Shown one piece after another: positions 50,085 to 60,226 of a stretch of 64,000 nt of DNA. The stretch is from Deltaproteobacteria bacterium. Lineage in GTDB: Bacteria > Myxococcota > Myxococcia > Myxococcales > SZAS-1. The notes beneath the pieces are model-generated. The model was not told the origin of the DNA and did not search any database. It saw nothing but the letters and a program-made list of their open reading frames with translations. The translations under genes and the position numbers were made by a program. The stretch spans positions 62,001 to 126,000 of the forward strand of contig JAFEBB010000010.1 of assembly GCA_018266075.1 (NCBI GenBank). The letters run 5' to 3'. Every line of letters starts with the position of its first letter. Position 1 is the stretch's first letter.

Positions 50085-50100
50085 TCCGGATCCGGATCAG
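50081..50100. repeat. 20-bp perfect palindrome holding two stop codons
   Basis: CTGATCCGGATCCGGATCAG is a perfect palindrome. Its TGA at 50082-50084 is the esterase stop, and the TCA at 50097-50099 is the stop (TGA) of the convergent HTTM gene. One palindrome therefore ends both genes. Confidence 0.95.
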
Positions 50101-52103
50101 TGCGGCGCCGGCGAGATCAGCGGCGGACGCGGCGGAGGCGCGTTGTTGCCCTCGGCCTGCGGCAGCGAGGACGGACGCTGTCCCTTGTCGTCGGGCTTGT
50201 CGAAGCAACGCCAGTTCACGATCTCCGCGGTCTGCACGGGCGGCCAGGGCTGGCCGATGGGCGGGATGATCTGGTTGTCGCGCAGCAGGCGGAATCGATA
50301 GAGCGTCTTGCCGCCGTGCTCGCGGGGGCCGTCGCCCCAGTTGTGCTGCTTGCACTGCCAGCGCGCCCACTCCTCCTGGATCACCTTGGCGCCCTGGGTC
50401 ACGTTCTCCAGGTACTTCCACCAGCGGGTGAACCAGAAGCCGCGAACCTCGCCCGGGCCGTCCACGGGGCCGCCGAAGAGATCTTCGGTGGAGCCGTCGC
50501 TGTACTCGGCGGGCGCGCGCAGGTGGTAGTCGGTGCGCAGCGGCTCGGGCGAGAACATGTCCCAGATGTTCCAGATGCTGGTCCACTGCACGGCGCGCTC
50601 GGCGGCCATGGGGAGGTAGCGCCGGCCCGGCTGCGGCGACGCGTACCAGGCCGCGGAGATGAACAGCACCAGCGCCGCGAGCTGCAACAGATCGCGCGAG
50701 GTCCTGTACACGCGCTCGGGCACGGGCAGCACCGGCGCGCGGAGCGCGGGCAGCTCCGGCGTCCAGGCCTCGACCTTGGCGCGCGCGTGCCGATTCTGAC
50801 TCGCCCAGCTGTAGATGACGCCGCCAAGCTGGGCGAAGAACGGGAGCCCGCCGAGCTGGCCGACGACGAAGCCGCCCGGCGTCCGACGCAGCGCCGCGCG
50901 CAGTGCCGGCCAACCCGCCACGAGCGTTCCATCGGAGAGCACCGCGTGCAGCGAGCCCTCGAGCTCGTTGCGCTTGATGGCCTCGGCCGCCTTGGGCAGC
51001 TGGCCCGAGCGCACGTCCACGAGCTCCAGCTTCCCGAAGCGATCCATGCTCCGCAGCGTCTCCACGCCGCGCGCGCAGGCCGCGCACTTGCCGTCGTAGA
51101 TCACGGCCGTGGGCGCGCCCTTGCCGCAGAGCCGCGCCAGCTGGTCGATCACCCACTCCGTCCAAGCGGGCTCGAAGAAGATGAAGTAGGTGACGGGCAT
51201 CAGGTAGCTGAACAGGCCCACGTTCACCGTGAGCGCGATGCCGCCGTGCAGCGCCACGCCCATGAGCAGGCCCAGGGCCTTGGTCCACTTGTTCAGGATG
51301 GGCGAGAAGACCAGGAAGATGAACCCGCCCTCGAAGATCATCGTGAACACCGTCCCGAACGCCATGGGGATCGGGTAGTCGGCGAGCACCGAGGCCCAGG
51401 GCCGCGCGAAGACGTGGTTCAGGTGCAGCACGTAGTGCAGCGCCGAGTTGGAGAGGTCGAGGTGGTTGCCCGTCTGGTCGAGAAGGTGCCAGGTGTTGCC
51501 GCCGGTCTTGTGAAGCGCCGAGCAGATGTACACCCACGCGATCTGCGCCTGGAGGATGCGGCTGGTGATGGCGCTCGCCGTCTTCGGGAGCTCGATGCCC
51601 TTCTGCTGCGCGCGCAAGGCGTCGAGCGAGTAGCGGTTCCCCGAGGGCGCGAAGCAGAGCCAGAACAGCGAGAGCCGGATGACCGAGTCCGAGCCGTCGA
51701 AGAGCTCGGGGAGCCGCTCGTTGAAGCCCGCGACGAACAGGTAGAGCAGCACGGTGGTGAGCCGCGTGCGGTAGCCGAGGGCCACCATGATGCTCAGCGC
51801 GAACGCGATGGCCCAGTACACGTAGACCACTTCCACCGGGCCGAGCACGTCCGAGAGCGCGAAGCGGTTGGCGCGCGCCATGCTGGTGAGCAGCGAGACG
51901 CGGGGCATCACCCCCGAGTCGCTGAAGAACTGGGTGGCGATGAAGAGCAGGTCCAGCAGGTCGTAGGCGATGAAGAGCGCGAAGACGATGCGGAAGAGCG
52001 CCAGCGGGCGCAGATCCATCTGTCCGAACCAGAAGGTCCAGCTCAGCGAGCTGCTCTTGTGGGCGGGCGAGTCGACGGTCTCGGCGGCGGGCGCAGCGGG
52101 CAC
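50097..52103 (-). CDS. HTTM-domain membrane protein fused to DCC thiol-oxidoreductase domain
   Basis: A 668-residue protein. The N-terminal HTTM (vitamin-K gamma-carboxylase-like) domain has about seven to nine membrane helices (residues 30-320; LALFRIVFALFIAYDLLDLLF, GYRTRLTTVLLYLF, SALHKTGGNTWHL). A DUF393/DCC domain (about 325-460) follows with IYDGKCAACARGVETL, a CxxC disulfide oxidoreductase motif. The C-terminal part has one more helix, then a ~150-residue soluble tail with WRCFDKP. It starts with GTG 52103 behind GGAG; a TATACT -10 box lies 25 nt upstream. Function unknown; a membrane redox or modification enzyme is inferred. A long fusion. Confidence 0.85.
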   Translation of the reverse strand: MPAAPAAETVDSPAHKSSSLSWTFWFGQMDLRPLALFRIVFALFIAYDLLDLLFIATQFFSDSGVMPRVSLLTSMARANRFALSDVLGPVEVVYVYWAIAFALSIMVALGYRTRLTTVLLYLFVAGFNERLPELFDGSDSVIRLSLFWLCFAPSGNRYSLDALRAQQKGIELPKTASAITSRILQAQIAWVYICSALHKTGGNTWHLLDQTGNHLDLSNSALHYVLHLNHVFARPWASVLADYPIPMAFGTVFTMIFEGGFIFLVFSPILNKWTKALGLLMGVALHGGIALTVNVGLFSYLMPVTYFIFFEPAWTEWVIDQLARLCGKGAPTAVIYDGKCAACARGVETLRSMDRFGKLELVDVRSGQLPKAAEAIKRNELEGSLHAVLSDGTLVAGWPALRAALRRTPGGFVVGQLGGLPFFAQLGGVIYSWASQNRHARAKVEAWTPELPALRAPVLPVPERVYRTSRDLLQLAALVLFISAAWYASPQPGRRYLPMAAERAVQWTSIWNIWDMFSPEPLRTDYHLRAPAEYSDGSTEDLFGGPVDGPGEVRGFWFTRWWKYLENVTQGAKVIQEEWARWQCKQHNWGDGPREHGGKTLYRFRLLRDNQIIPPIGQPWPPVQTAEIVNWRCFDKPDDKGQRPSSLPQAEGNNAPPPRPPLISPAPH

Positions 52104-52127
52104 GGGTGAGCTCCGTTTGAGGCGCGC

Positions 52128-52133
52128 AGTATA
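52128..52133 (-). promoter_or_regulatory. -10 box TATACT of the HTTM gene
   Basis: TATACT on the minus strand, with GGAGC about 8 nt before the GTG start. The start would lie about 18 nt upstream of the coding region. No clear -35 was found. Confidence 0.5.
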
Positions 52134-52268
52134 GCGTCCGTCGCCTTTCGCGCATGGACGGCCGCGCGCAGCCCGGCCTGCCAATCGCGACCCCCAAAGT
52201 CGCCCTTGATCCCCATCAAACCACCCGACCGCTCCGCCGTTCGGCAAATACAGACATGTCTCGATATA

Positions 52269-53336
52269 TCAATACTGCCAGCCCAGCCGCAGCTCCACGG
52301 TGGCCCGGTGGTAGTGCAGGCCATTGGTCGCATAGTCGGCCTGGTAGCCGGCGGCCTGGAGCTCGACGAGCAGGCCGGCCGGCAGCTCGCGGGAGAGGCT
52401 CACGCTCAAGGAGTTGGTGCTCTCGTCGTCGGTGGCGAGCAGGAGCTCGGGCGAGAGCGCGACGCCGTCCGGAAACCGGGTGCGCTGCAGGGCGCCCTGG
52501 GCGGCGAGCGCAATCTGGAACGGCAGGAAGAGCGCCACCGACCCCGACAATCGATGTCGCTGGTAGCTGCGCCCGAACTGGTTGGAGCCGTCGGCCAGGA
52601 AGTCGTAGCCCAGCTCGCCGAGCACCTTGCCGCGGTAGCGCCAGGTGAGCCCGGCGCCGCCGGTGCGATCCGCGCGGACCTGGCCCGAGCCGTCGCGGCT
52701 GGCCGGGTCGTAGCCGCGCAGGCTGCCGCTCAGCGCCAGCACCAGCCGCTGCTTGGCGAAGAGCGGCACCGTGACCGAGAAGGCCAGCGTGGGCCCGGTG
52801 AAGTCGTACTCCGGGTCCGGGTGGTAGATGAAGCGCTCCACGCCGAGGTCGAGCCGCAGCGGCACCTTGCCCGCGCGCCCGGCCCCGAGCGCGCCCGCGG
52901 CGAGGTCGGTGTAGTCGCGGTCGTCGCCGCGCGAGCGCTTGTCCTTGGCCCGGCCGTCGACGCCGAGCGTGAGCGGCCCGACCTGTCCCGAGGCTTCGAC
53001 ATCGGCGCCCTGGGCCACCAGGTCGTCTTCACTCAGGGTGAAGAAGCGCTTGGCCCCGAGATCGTAGTGGCCGGAGAGGCTCGCGCTGCCCTCCGCCGGC
53101 GTGAGCGCGCCCTCGAGCTGCAGCGTGCCCACCAGGAGCCCATCGCCTTGCGCGAGGCCGTCGAGGTCGCGGCCGGGGTTGCTGTCGTAGCCGCCGCCCA
53201 CGGCCGCGTGCGCCGTGCCCGAGGTCTCGACGGCGTGCGCGGGGTGCGCCATCGCCATCGCCGCGAGCACGAACGCGGTCCACCGCGTCCGCGAAGACCG
53301 CGCCCGCGTGCTTCTCTGTTCGCGACGGTGCTCCAC
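52269..53336 (-). CDS. outer-membrane beta-barrel protein, unknown
   Basis: A 355-residue protein. A basic N-terminus (RREQRSTRARSSRTR) and signal peptide (TAFVLAAMAMAHPAHA) precede about 14-16 amphipathic strands. It ends VELRLGWQY with an aromatic C-terminus. No known family; the AAVGGGYDSNP pattern near the start resembles capsule/biofilm-associated barrels of myxobacteria. Start GTG at 53336 with TAACAT 9 nt before it. It is 53 bp downstream of the coiled-coil gene and may be in the same unit. Confidence 0.7.
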   Translation of the reverse strand: MEHRREQRSTRARSSRTRWTAFVLAAMAMAHPAHAVETSGTAHAAVGGGYDSNPGRDLDGLAQGDGLLVGTLQLEGALTPAEGSASLSGHYDLGAKRFFTLSEDDLVAQGADVEASGQVGPLTLGVDGRAKDKRSRGDDRDYTDLAAGALGAGRAGKVPLRLDLGVERFIYHPDPEYDFTGPTLAFSVTVPLFAKQRLVLALSGSLRGYDPASRDGSGQVRADRTGGAGLTWRYRGKVLGELGYDFLADGSNQFGRSYQRHRLSGSVALFLPFQIALAAQGALQRTRFPDGVALSPELLLATDDESTNSLSVSLSRELPAGLLVELQAAGYQADYATNGLHYHRATVELRLGWQY

Positions 53337-53345
53337 CGCGCGCGC

Positions 53346-53351
53346 ATGTTA
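53346..53351 (-). promoter_or_regulatory. -10-like box TAACAT, 9 nt before GTG
   Basis: On the minus strand TAACAT, nine bases, then the GTG at 53336, without a Shine-Dalgarno sequence. Leaderless or near-leaderless start inferred. Confidence 0.4.
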
Positions 53352-53389
53352 GCTGGGGCACAGCGGGATTCGGCGAGCGATTTGGCGGG

Positions 53390-54508
53390 CTACCGCTGGG
53401 CCGCCTGGGCCTCGAGCGCCTTGGCCTGGCTCTCCAGCGCAGACCGCTGCTTCTGCAGACCCTCGCGGGCCTTGAGCAGCGCGGGCAGGCTCTCCTCGTC
53501 GGCGTCGCCGGTGGCCGCGCCGTGCGAGAGCTCCTCGGCCCGCACCAGCTCGCCGCTGTGAACCGACGGAACCTCTTGCGCGGACGGCGAGGCCGAGACC
53601 GAGGGCGAGCCCGCGCTGGCGGTGGGCGTGGGGCCGACGAGATCCTGCGCGCTGCCGCCCATCTGCCCCGTGCCCGGGCCGTTGTTGGAGAGCGAATCGG
53701 ACGCAGACGCCGTGTTGGTGCGCGAGGCCGCGGGCGTGCTGGTGGCCGAGGCCGTCACTGCGGGCGGGCTCGCCGTCTTGCTGGTGGCGGGCGCGGTGGC
53801 CGTAGCCCCGCCCGAGGCGACGCTCAGGCTGGCGGGCGCGTCGGTGTGGGTCACGCGGACCCGGCGATCGGACTCGTCGAAGAGGGCGTCATCGCCGCTG
53901 AGCCGACGCAGGTGCCGCTCGAGCTGCTGCTGGTCGCGCGCGGCCTGGATGCGGTCGTCGAGGGCCTGCTGCTGCTTGGCGAGCTTGTCGGCCTGGTCGC
54001 GGAGGGCGTCGGCGCGCTCACGGAGCTCGCGGGGATCGTCGCTCGGGGTGGTGAACTTGGGCGCGGCCACGGCCTGCGCGGCCTTGGGCGCCACCTGGGC
54101 GCGCTCGGACTCGAGCTTCTGCAGCGCGGCCACGTTGGACGCCTCGCCGTTGCCCTGGCGCGCGGCGATCTCCGAAGAGAGCGCCTGGTAGAGCTTCTCG
54201 CGCGCGGCCTCGAGCTCCTGGGCGCGCGCGGCCTCGGCGGCGCGGCTCTGCGCAAGCTGGTCGGACAGCGCCTGGCTCTGCGCGAGCTTGTGCTCCAGCT
54301 CGCCCGAGCCGAAGAGCGCGGGCTGGCCGGCGGCCTTGGCCTTGGCGATCTCCGCGGAGAGCGCGTCGAGCTGCGCCTGCTGGTCGGCGACCTGGGCGTG
54401 GGCCTTCTGCACCGAGCCCTGGGCCTGGACGTAGCCGTCCCGCGCCGCAGGAAGCGGCGTCGGCGAAGCGGTGGCGACCCAGAGCGCCAGGAGCAGACCG
54501 GTGTGCAT
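53390..54508 (-). CDS. exported coiled-coil protein with Ser/Thr/Ala linker, sigma54-controlled
   Basis: A 372-residue protein. It has a short signal peptide (LLLALWVATASP), a long Ala/Gln-rich coiled coil (about residues 25-210: QAQGSVQKAHAQVADQQAQL and similar heptads), a low-complexity Ser/Thr/Ala/Pro linker (about 225-320) and a second short coiled coil at the C-terminus. It looks like an elongated periplasmic spacer. No family recognised. A close sigma54 promoter match precedes it, and an NtrC-type activator gene lies directly upstream. Confidence 0.7.
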   Translation of the reverse strand: MHTGLLLALWVATASPTPLPAARDGYVQAQGSVQKAHAQVADQQAQLDALSAEIAKAKAAGQPALFGSGELEHKLAQSQALSDQLAQSRAAEAARAQELEAAREKLYQALSSEIAARQGNGEASNVAALQKLESERAQVAPKAAQAVAAPKFTTPSDDPRELRERADALRDQADKLAKQQQALDDRIQAARDQQQLERHLRRLSGDDALFDESDRRVRVTHTDAPASLSVASGGATATAPATSKTASPPAVTASATSTPAASRTNTASASDSLSNNGPGTGQMGGSAQDLVGPTPTASAGSPSVSASPSAQEVPSVHSGELVRAEELSHGAATGDADEESLPALLKAREGLQKQRSALESQAKALEAQAAQR

Positions 54509-54521
54509 CGAAGGGAGATTT

Positions 54522-54537
54522 AGCAATCCACGTGCCG
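54522..54537 (-). promoter_or_regulatory. sigma54 (-24/-12) promoter of the coiled-coil gene
   Basis: On the minus strand CGGCACG-TGGA-TTGCT fits TGGCACG-N4-TTGCW with a single change; GG and GC are 10 bp apart. The start would fall within about 4 nt of the ATG at 54508, so the transcript is nearly leaderless. Confidence 0.8.
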
Positions 54538-54670
54538 CCCTTGCCAGGATGATCTGGCCCGGCCGACTTGGCAAACACCCGGAATCACGAGCCTTGGCTT
54601 CAGCCCAGGACGGAAAGATCCCAGAAAAGCGAGGCAGATCCCTCAGAAAGCTGGGCGCCCTCAGGAATTC

Positions 54671-54683
54671 GGATCCGCTCGGA

Positions 54684-54688
<5 letters not shown>
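54671..54688. repeat. GGATCC-family repeat at the NtrC gene end
   Basis: GGATCCGCTCGGATCAGG; identical to the 18-mer at 20893. The TCA at 54684-54686 is the stop codon of the regulator gene. Confidence 0.9.
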
Positions 54689-56120
<1,432 letters not shown>

Positions 56121-56126
56121 GCGGAC

Positions 56127-56132
56127 AAGCTA
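56127..56132 (-). promoter_or_regulatory. -10-like box TAGCTT, 6 nt before GTG
   Basis: On the minus strand TAGCTT, six bases, then the GTG at 56120. Same leaderless arrangement as at other genes in this window. Confidence 0.5.
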
Positions 56133-56202
56133 GCACCAACTGGCCTTGCGCCAGAGCCCTCGCGCTGTCAGGGTGGCCGCTCACCCCTCCTCGGAGCGTC
56201 GA

Positions 56203-56688
56203 TTGAAGGTCGCCAAGCACACCATCGTGGGCCTCGAGTACAGCCTGCACACCGGCGACGGCGTCATCGTCGACGCGTCGGAGCCGGGCAAGCCGCTCAA
56301 GTACCTGCACGGCATGGGGCAGATCGTGCCTGGGCTGGAGAAGGCGCTCGAGGGCCAGGAGGTGGGCGCCGAATCGAAGGTCGTGGTCACGCCCGAGGAC
56401 GGCTACGGTCCGCGCGACGAGCAGGCCGTCCGCGTGGTGCCGCGCGAGGCATTTCCGCCGGACGCGCCCATCCAGGCCGGCGCGGAGTTCGTGGTCGTCG
56501 ACGAGAACCAGAACCAGGTGCCGCTGCGCATCGAGAAGGTCGACAACGGCACCGTGACCGTGGACTTCAACCACCCGCTCGCCGGCAAGACGCTGCACTT
56601 CTCGGTGAAGGTGACCGAGGTGCGCGCCGCGACCGAGGAAGAGCTCCAGCACGGCCACGCGCACGGCGACGACGGGCACCACCATTAA
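56203..56688 (+). CDS. slyD: FKBP-type peptidyl-prolyl isomerase, SlyD-like
   Basis: A 161-residue SlyD-family isomerase/chaperone. Seen: KHTIVGLEYSLHTGDG, PLKYLHGMGQIVPGLEKALEG, the IF-domain insert (VTPEDGYGPRDEQAV ... FPPDAPIQAG), VDFNHPLAGKTLHFSVKV and a C-terminal His-rich metal-binding tail (HGHAHGDDGHHH). Start TTG at 56203 with CGGAG upstream; a longer in-frame start at 56146 adds poorly conserved residues. It assists folding and may supply nickel or similar metals. Confidence 0.93.
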   Translation: MKVAKHTIVGLEYSLHTGDGVIVDASEPGKPLKYLHGMGQIVPGLEKALEGQEVGAESKVVVTPEDGYGPRDEQAVRVVPREAFPPDAPIQAGAEFVVVDENQNQVPLRIEKVDNGTVTVDFNHPLAGKTLHFSVKVTEVRAATEEELQHGHAHGDDGHHH

Positions 56689-56698
56689 CCGATCGGTT
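56687..56698. repeat. 12-bp palindrome at the slyD-GH1 convergent ends
   Basis: AACCGATCGGTT is a perfect palindrome starting inside the slyD TAA stop and ending 2 bp before the GH1 gene stop. It is the only sequence between the two convergent genes. Confidence 0.6.
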
Positions 56699-56700
56699 GA

Positions 56701-58311
56701 CTAGCCCGTCTGACGCGACCCGGGATCCACGCTCGGCAGCTCGGTGCTCGCGAGCGCCACGGCGAGCAGGCTCGGATCTCCAGACCGGAGCGCCCGCGCG
56801 ATGGCGCCGTACGCGGCCATCGTGGGCACACCCGCGGCGTCGTAGCCGGTGCGCTCCACCTGGCCGCCCGCGCAGTCCACGCCGAGGAGCCCGAAGCGCG
56901 GCTGGTAGCTGCCCCACTCGTAGTTGTCCCAGAGGCTCCAGTGCAGGTAGCCCTCGACGGGAACGCCGTCGGCGCGCGCACGCAAGAGCTCGTAGAGGTG
57001 CGCCTTGATGAACAGGTCGCGGCGCGCGCCGTCGTTGCGCGGGAAGGCGTGCTTGCCCACCGCGCGCGTGGCCAGGCCGTTCTCGGCGATCCAAACGGGA
57101 AGACCCGGCGCGCTTTCGGAGTAGAGCTCGAGCGCCACCGAGAGCCCGCGCGCGTGCGGCTTCCACTCCCACTCGTCGACCACCGGCCCGAAGCCGCGAT
57201 CGTTGCCGGGCGTCGAGCGACCGACGACGTTCCAGGGGAACGGGTCGTAGTAGTCGAACGCGAGGTAGTCGACCGCGCGTCCCTCGAGGCGATACGCGGC
57301 ATCCACGAGCGCGCTCAGCCGCTGCAGCGTCACGCCTTGGCGCAACAAGCCCTCGAGCCCGCGCACGCCCCAGCGCAGAAGCTGCCGCGCCACGGGGATC
57401 TCGCCCTCGCTCGCCAGGAACTCGCGCGTGAAGCGCGCCTCGCGCGAGCGCAAATATTCCTCGAGCTCCGGCCGCGCGACGCCCTTCGCCGGCGCGAGCA
57501 GCAGGTCCACGAAGAAGAGATCCGCGCGGTAGAACGCCGAGAAGTTGTTGTTGAAGGTCAGCTTGGGCGCCGCGAGCCCGCGGGCGCGGTAGACCTCGCG
57601 CACCGCATCGGCCGCCGCCAGGTGCGCCAGGAGCTGGTTCTCCACGCTGCTCCGCGCGGCGCGCCCGCCCTGCTTGCCCGCGCCATGCGGAAACCGCGCC
57701 GCGACATAGGTCGCCAGCGCGAACATGTTGGGCTCGTTCAACGTGATATATCTCGATGGCGGCGGCGTGCCACGCTTCTCCAGCGCGTCGAGGAGCGCGG
57801 GCAGCATCAGCTTCACGTAGCTGGCGAAGCGCGCGGGCGAGCCCGGATCCAGCCAGAGATCCGGCCCGAGGTGCGCGGGGTGCGTCCAGTGGTACAGCGT
57901 GACCAGCGGCTCGATCTGGCGCTGGTGCAGCGCCGCGAGGATGTCGGCGTAGCGGGCGATGGCGGCTGGATCCAGCGGCGGATCCGCGCGCACGGCCGCG
58001 TCTCGGACCGGCGTCACGCGCGCCCACTCGATGGAGAACCGGAACGTGCGCAGCCCGTGCCGCGCGAGCAGCTCGACGTCTTCTTCGAAGCGGTCCCAGA
58101 AGCGCGCCGCGCCGCCGCTGGGCGCCACACCCGGACGGCCCTCCCAGTCGCCCCAGTTGTTGTGCGGCTCTCCCGGACCGTTGTAGCCGCCCTCGCACTG
58201 GTAGCCCGCGCACGCCGCGCCGAGCTGAAGCTGCGCGAGCGCGTCGGTCGGGAGGCGAGCGGTGAGCGCGCGCGCGTCGGACTCATTGAAGTGCAGATCG
58301 AAGGTGCGCAT
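56701..58311 (-). CDS. glycoside hydrolase family 1 (beta-glycosidase)
   Basis: A 536-residue (beta/alpha)8 enzyme. Seen: GAACAGYQCEGGYN near the N-terminus, FRFSIEWARVTP, the acid/base Glu E193 in TLNEPN, the nucleophile Glu in WIAENG, and GYLHWSLWDNYEW (conserved Trp). No signal peptide, so cytoplasmic. Substrates are probably beta-glucosides or galactosides. Upstream, GTTAACGGATTGGTTAA-like words (58333-58352) may be a LacI-type operator, but no regulator gene is adjacent. A GATATATC octamer at 57745 uses a rare AGA codon. Confidence 0.95.
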   Translation of the reverse strand: MRTFDLHFNESDARALTARLPTDALAQLQLGAACAGYQCEGGYNGPGEPHNNWGDWEGRPGVAPSGGAARFWDRFEEDVELLARHGLRTFRFSIEWARVTPVRDAAVRADPPLDPAAIARYADILAALHQRQIEPLVTLYHWTHPAHLGPDLWLDPGSPARFASYVKLMLPALLDALEKRGTPPPSRYITLNEPNMFALATYVAARFPHGAGKQGGRAARSSVENQLLAHLAAADAVREVYRARGLAAPKLTFNNNFSAFYRADLFFVDLLLAPAKGVARPELEEYLRSREARFTREFLASEGEIPVARQLLRWGVRGLEGLLRQGVTLQRLSALVDAAYRLEGRAVDYLAFDYYDPFPWNVVGRSTPGNDRGFGPVVDEWEWKPHARGLSVALELYSESAPGLPVWIAENGLATRAVGKHAFPRNDGARRDLFIKAHLYELLRARADGVPVEGYLHWSLWDNYEWGSYQPRFGLLGVDCAGGQVERTGYDAAGVPTMAAYGAIARALRSGDPSLLAVALASTELPSVDPGSRQTG

Positions 58312-58355
58312 GAAACCGGTGGCTGGGGGCTGGTTGGGTTAACGGATTGGTTAAT

Positions 58356-58940
58356 CTAGAGCGGCTCATCCAGCAACGGCGCGTGATCGGCACCTTGGGC
58401 GTCGAAGTGCCACCACTCGGTGCGAATCGTCGTGAAGCCTTCGGCCTCCATCGCGGCGCGGAGCTTGGCCTTGTGCTCGCAGGCCTTCGGATCCGCACAC
58501 GCGGCGTCGCGGCGGCCGGCCTTGGTGAAGTCGTCGTGCTTGGTGGGCATGGCGATGTCCTTGCCATCCAGATCCACCAGCGACGCGTCGATCGCCGTGC
58601 CGCGGTTGTGGTGCGAGCCGCCGTGCTCCGGATCCGCCACGAGGCCCTTCACCGGCACCAGCTTCCACATCGCGCGCTGCACCGAGAGCGGCCGGTAGCA
58701 GTCCCAAAGCTTGAGCCGGAAGCCGTCCTTCTCCAGGCGCGCCTCGACCCTGTTCAGCGCTTCAGCGACATCGGCGCGCAGGAGGCAGCGGGCGTGCGCG
58801 TAGACCGCCTTGTGCAGGAAGTTGTCGGGCGTGGCGTAGTGCATCTCCAGCACCGCGCGCGGCACCGCGTCGTGCACGTCGACCAATCCGGATCCAACCG
58901 GATCCGCGGCCAGCGCGAGCGCGAGCACGAGCGCGTTCAT
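58356..58940 (-). CDS. VanX-like D-Ala-D-Ala dipeptidase (peptidase M15D)
   Basis: A 194-residue exported zinc peptidase. It has a short signal peptide ([14 protein letters not shown]), then the zinc motif [15 protein letters not shown] (S-x-H-x(2)-G-x-A-x-D) and EWWHF with the catalytic Glu and third ligand His, plus Arg in RPLSVQ. Other Cys pairs suggest disulfides. It cleaves D-Ala-D-Ala or related muropeptides. Its ATG overlaps the queC stop (ATGA), so it is co-translated with queC and the upstream lipoprotein. Confidence 0.9.
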   Translation of the reverse strand: MNALVLALALAADPVGSGLVDVHDAVPRAVLEMHYATPDNFLHKAVYAHARCLLRADVAEALNRVEARLEKDGFRLKLWDCYRPLSVQRAMWKLVPVKGLVADPEHGGSHHNRGTAIDASLVDLDGKDIAMPTKHDDFTKAGRRDAACADPKACEHKAKLRAAMEAEGFTTIRTEWWHFDAQGADHAPLLDEPL

Positions 58941-59626
58941 GGCGCGTACACCGTGGGATCGGCGACCTTGGCCGCCTCGAAGCCGCGCTTGCGCAACAGG
59001 CACGAGTCGCAGTGTCCGCAGGCGCGGCCGCGCTTGTCCGGGTCGTAGCAGCTGTGGGTGAGGCCGTAGTCCACGCCGAGCGCGATGCCCTTGCGGATGA
59101 TCTGCGACTTCGACAATCGCAACAGCGGCGCGTGCACCCGGAAGCGCGCGCCCGCGACGCCCGCCGCCGTCGCCAGGTTCGCCAGCTTCTCGAACTCGCG
59201 GATGAACGCGGGCCGGCAGTCGGGGTAGCCCGAGTAGTCGACGTCGTTCGCGCCGATGAAGAGATCGCGCGAGCCCAGCACCTCGGCGAGCCCGAGCGCG
59301 AGCGCGAGGAACACCGTGTTCCGCGCGGGCACGTAGGTGATGGGGATGCCGCTCTCGCCGAGCTTGTCCTTGGGCACGGCGATGTCCGCCGTGAGCGCCG
59401 AGCCGCCGATGGCGCGCAGATCCAGCTTCACCACCCGGTGGGTCTTGGCGCCCATCGCCTTGGCCACGCGCGCGGCCTGGGCGAGCTCCGCGCGGTGACG
59501 CTGTCCGTAGTCGATGGTGAGCGCATGCGCGTCGAAGCGCTGGGCGTGGGCGATGGCCAGGCACGTGGCGGAGTCGAGCCCGCCCGAGAGCAGCACCACC
59601 GCCGGCTTCTTCTTTCGCGCGCTCAC
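58937..59626 (-). CDS. queC: 7-cyano-7-deazaguanine synthase (preQ0 synthase)
   Basis: A 229-residue QueC that converts CDG to preQ0 with ATP and ammonia. Seen: PP-loop [56 protein letters not shown] and the zinc site [14 protein letters not shown]. Start GTG at 59626 overlaps the stop of the preceding lipoprotein gene. Other queuosine genes (queD, queE, folE) are not in this window; the YhhQ transporter is 10 kb away. Confidence 0.97.
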   Translation of the reverse strand: MSARKKKPAVVLLSGGLDSATCLAIAHAQRFDAHALTIDYGQRHRAELAQAARVAKAMGAKTHRVVKLDLRAIGGSALTADIAVPKDKLGESGIPITYVPARNTVFLALALGLAEVLGSRDLFIGANDVDYSGYPDCRPAFIREFEKLANLATAAGVAGARFRVHAPLLRLSKSQIIRKGIALGVDYGLTHSCYDPDKRGRACGHCDSCLLRKRGFEAAKVADPTVYAP

Positions 59627-60195
59627 GGTGAGCCTCCGCTGGTCTGGAGCGTGGCCGTGAGCTGGTACGAGAGCGTGCACCCGCCACAGAGGACGCCACC
59701 GTCCGTCGCGTCCGCCGAGACGTCGATCACGGTGCCGCACGCCACGCTCGCGCTGAGGTCCTTCACGCCGCCGTCGAAGGGCTCCACGCCGCCGCCATCG
59801 GGGAGCCCGCCGTCTGGCAGGAGCGACGCGCAGCCACCGGGGACATCGAGCAGATCGCCCTGGAGCGTCTCCACGACATTAACCGGATAGTTACAATGGG
59901 TCTCGCGCTGGGCGGAGTTGGTGAGCACGAAGTGCCGACCGCTGAGCGAGCCCACGTGGTCGTCCTTGGGATCGCCGTCGGTGTCGAGGAAGAGCTCCTG
60001 CTTGGCGCTGTCGTAGGAGAGCACGCCCACGAACGCGAAGCCGCCCGCCGCGAAGCCGCCGTCGAGGAGGTTGCAGGTGTCCTGGAGCACGGTGCCGTTG
60101 AAGGAGAACGCGCCGAGCACCACGTCGCCCTGGTACTGCGGGGTGGTGGAGCAGCCCGCGGCGACGAGCGCCATCGCGAGCGTGAGCGTGCGCAT
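59623..60195 (-). CDS. lipoprotein of unknown function
   Basis: A 190-residue lipoprotein: signal and lipobox [15 protein letters not shown]. The mature part has a beta-rich segment ([19 protein letters not shown]), a DGG/PDGG-rich linker of the type common in myxobacterial lipoproteins, and several cysteines (TCNLL, HCNYP, GCASL, CGTV, CGGC). No known family. TTACCT lies 7 nt before the ATG. First gene of the lipoprotein-queC-VanX-like overlapping unit; why these three are linked is not clear. Confidence 0.7.
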   Translation of the reverse strand: MRTLTLAMALVAAGCSTTPQYQGDVVLGAFSFNGTVLQDTCNLLDGGFAAGGFAFVGVLSYDSAKQELFLDTDGDPKDDHVGSLSGRHFVLTNSAQRETHCNYPVNVVETLQGDLLDVPGGCASLLPDGGLPDGGGVEPFDGGVKDLSASVACGTVIDVSADATDGGVLCGGCTLSYQLTATLQTSGGSP

Positions 60196-60202
60196 GCGCG
60201 GA

Positions 60203-60208
60203 AGGTAA
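60203..60208 (-). promoter_or_regulatory. -10-like box TTACCT, 7 nt before ATG
   Basis: On the minus strand TTACCT, seven bases and the ATG at 60195, no Shine-Dalgarno sequence. Leaderless start inferred for the lipoprotein-queC operon. Confidence 0.4.
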
Positions 60209-60226
60209 CCGACAACCTTCATCGAA

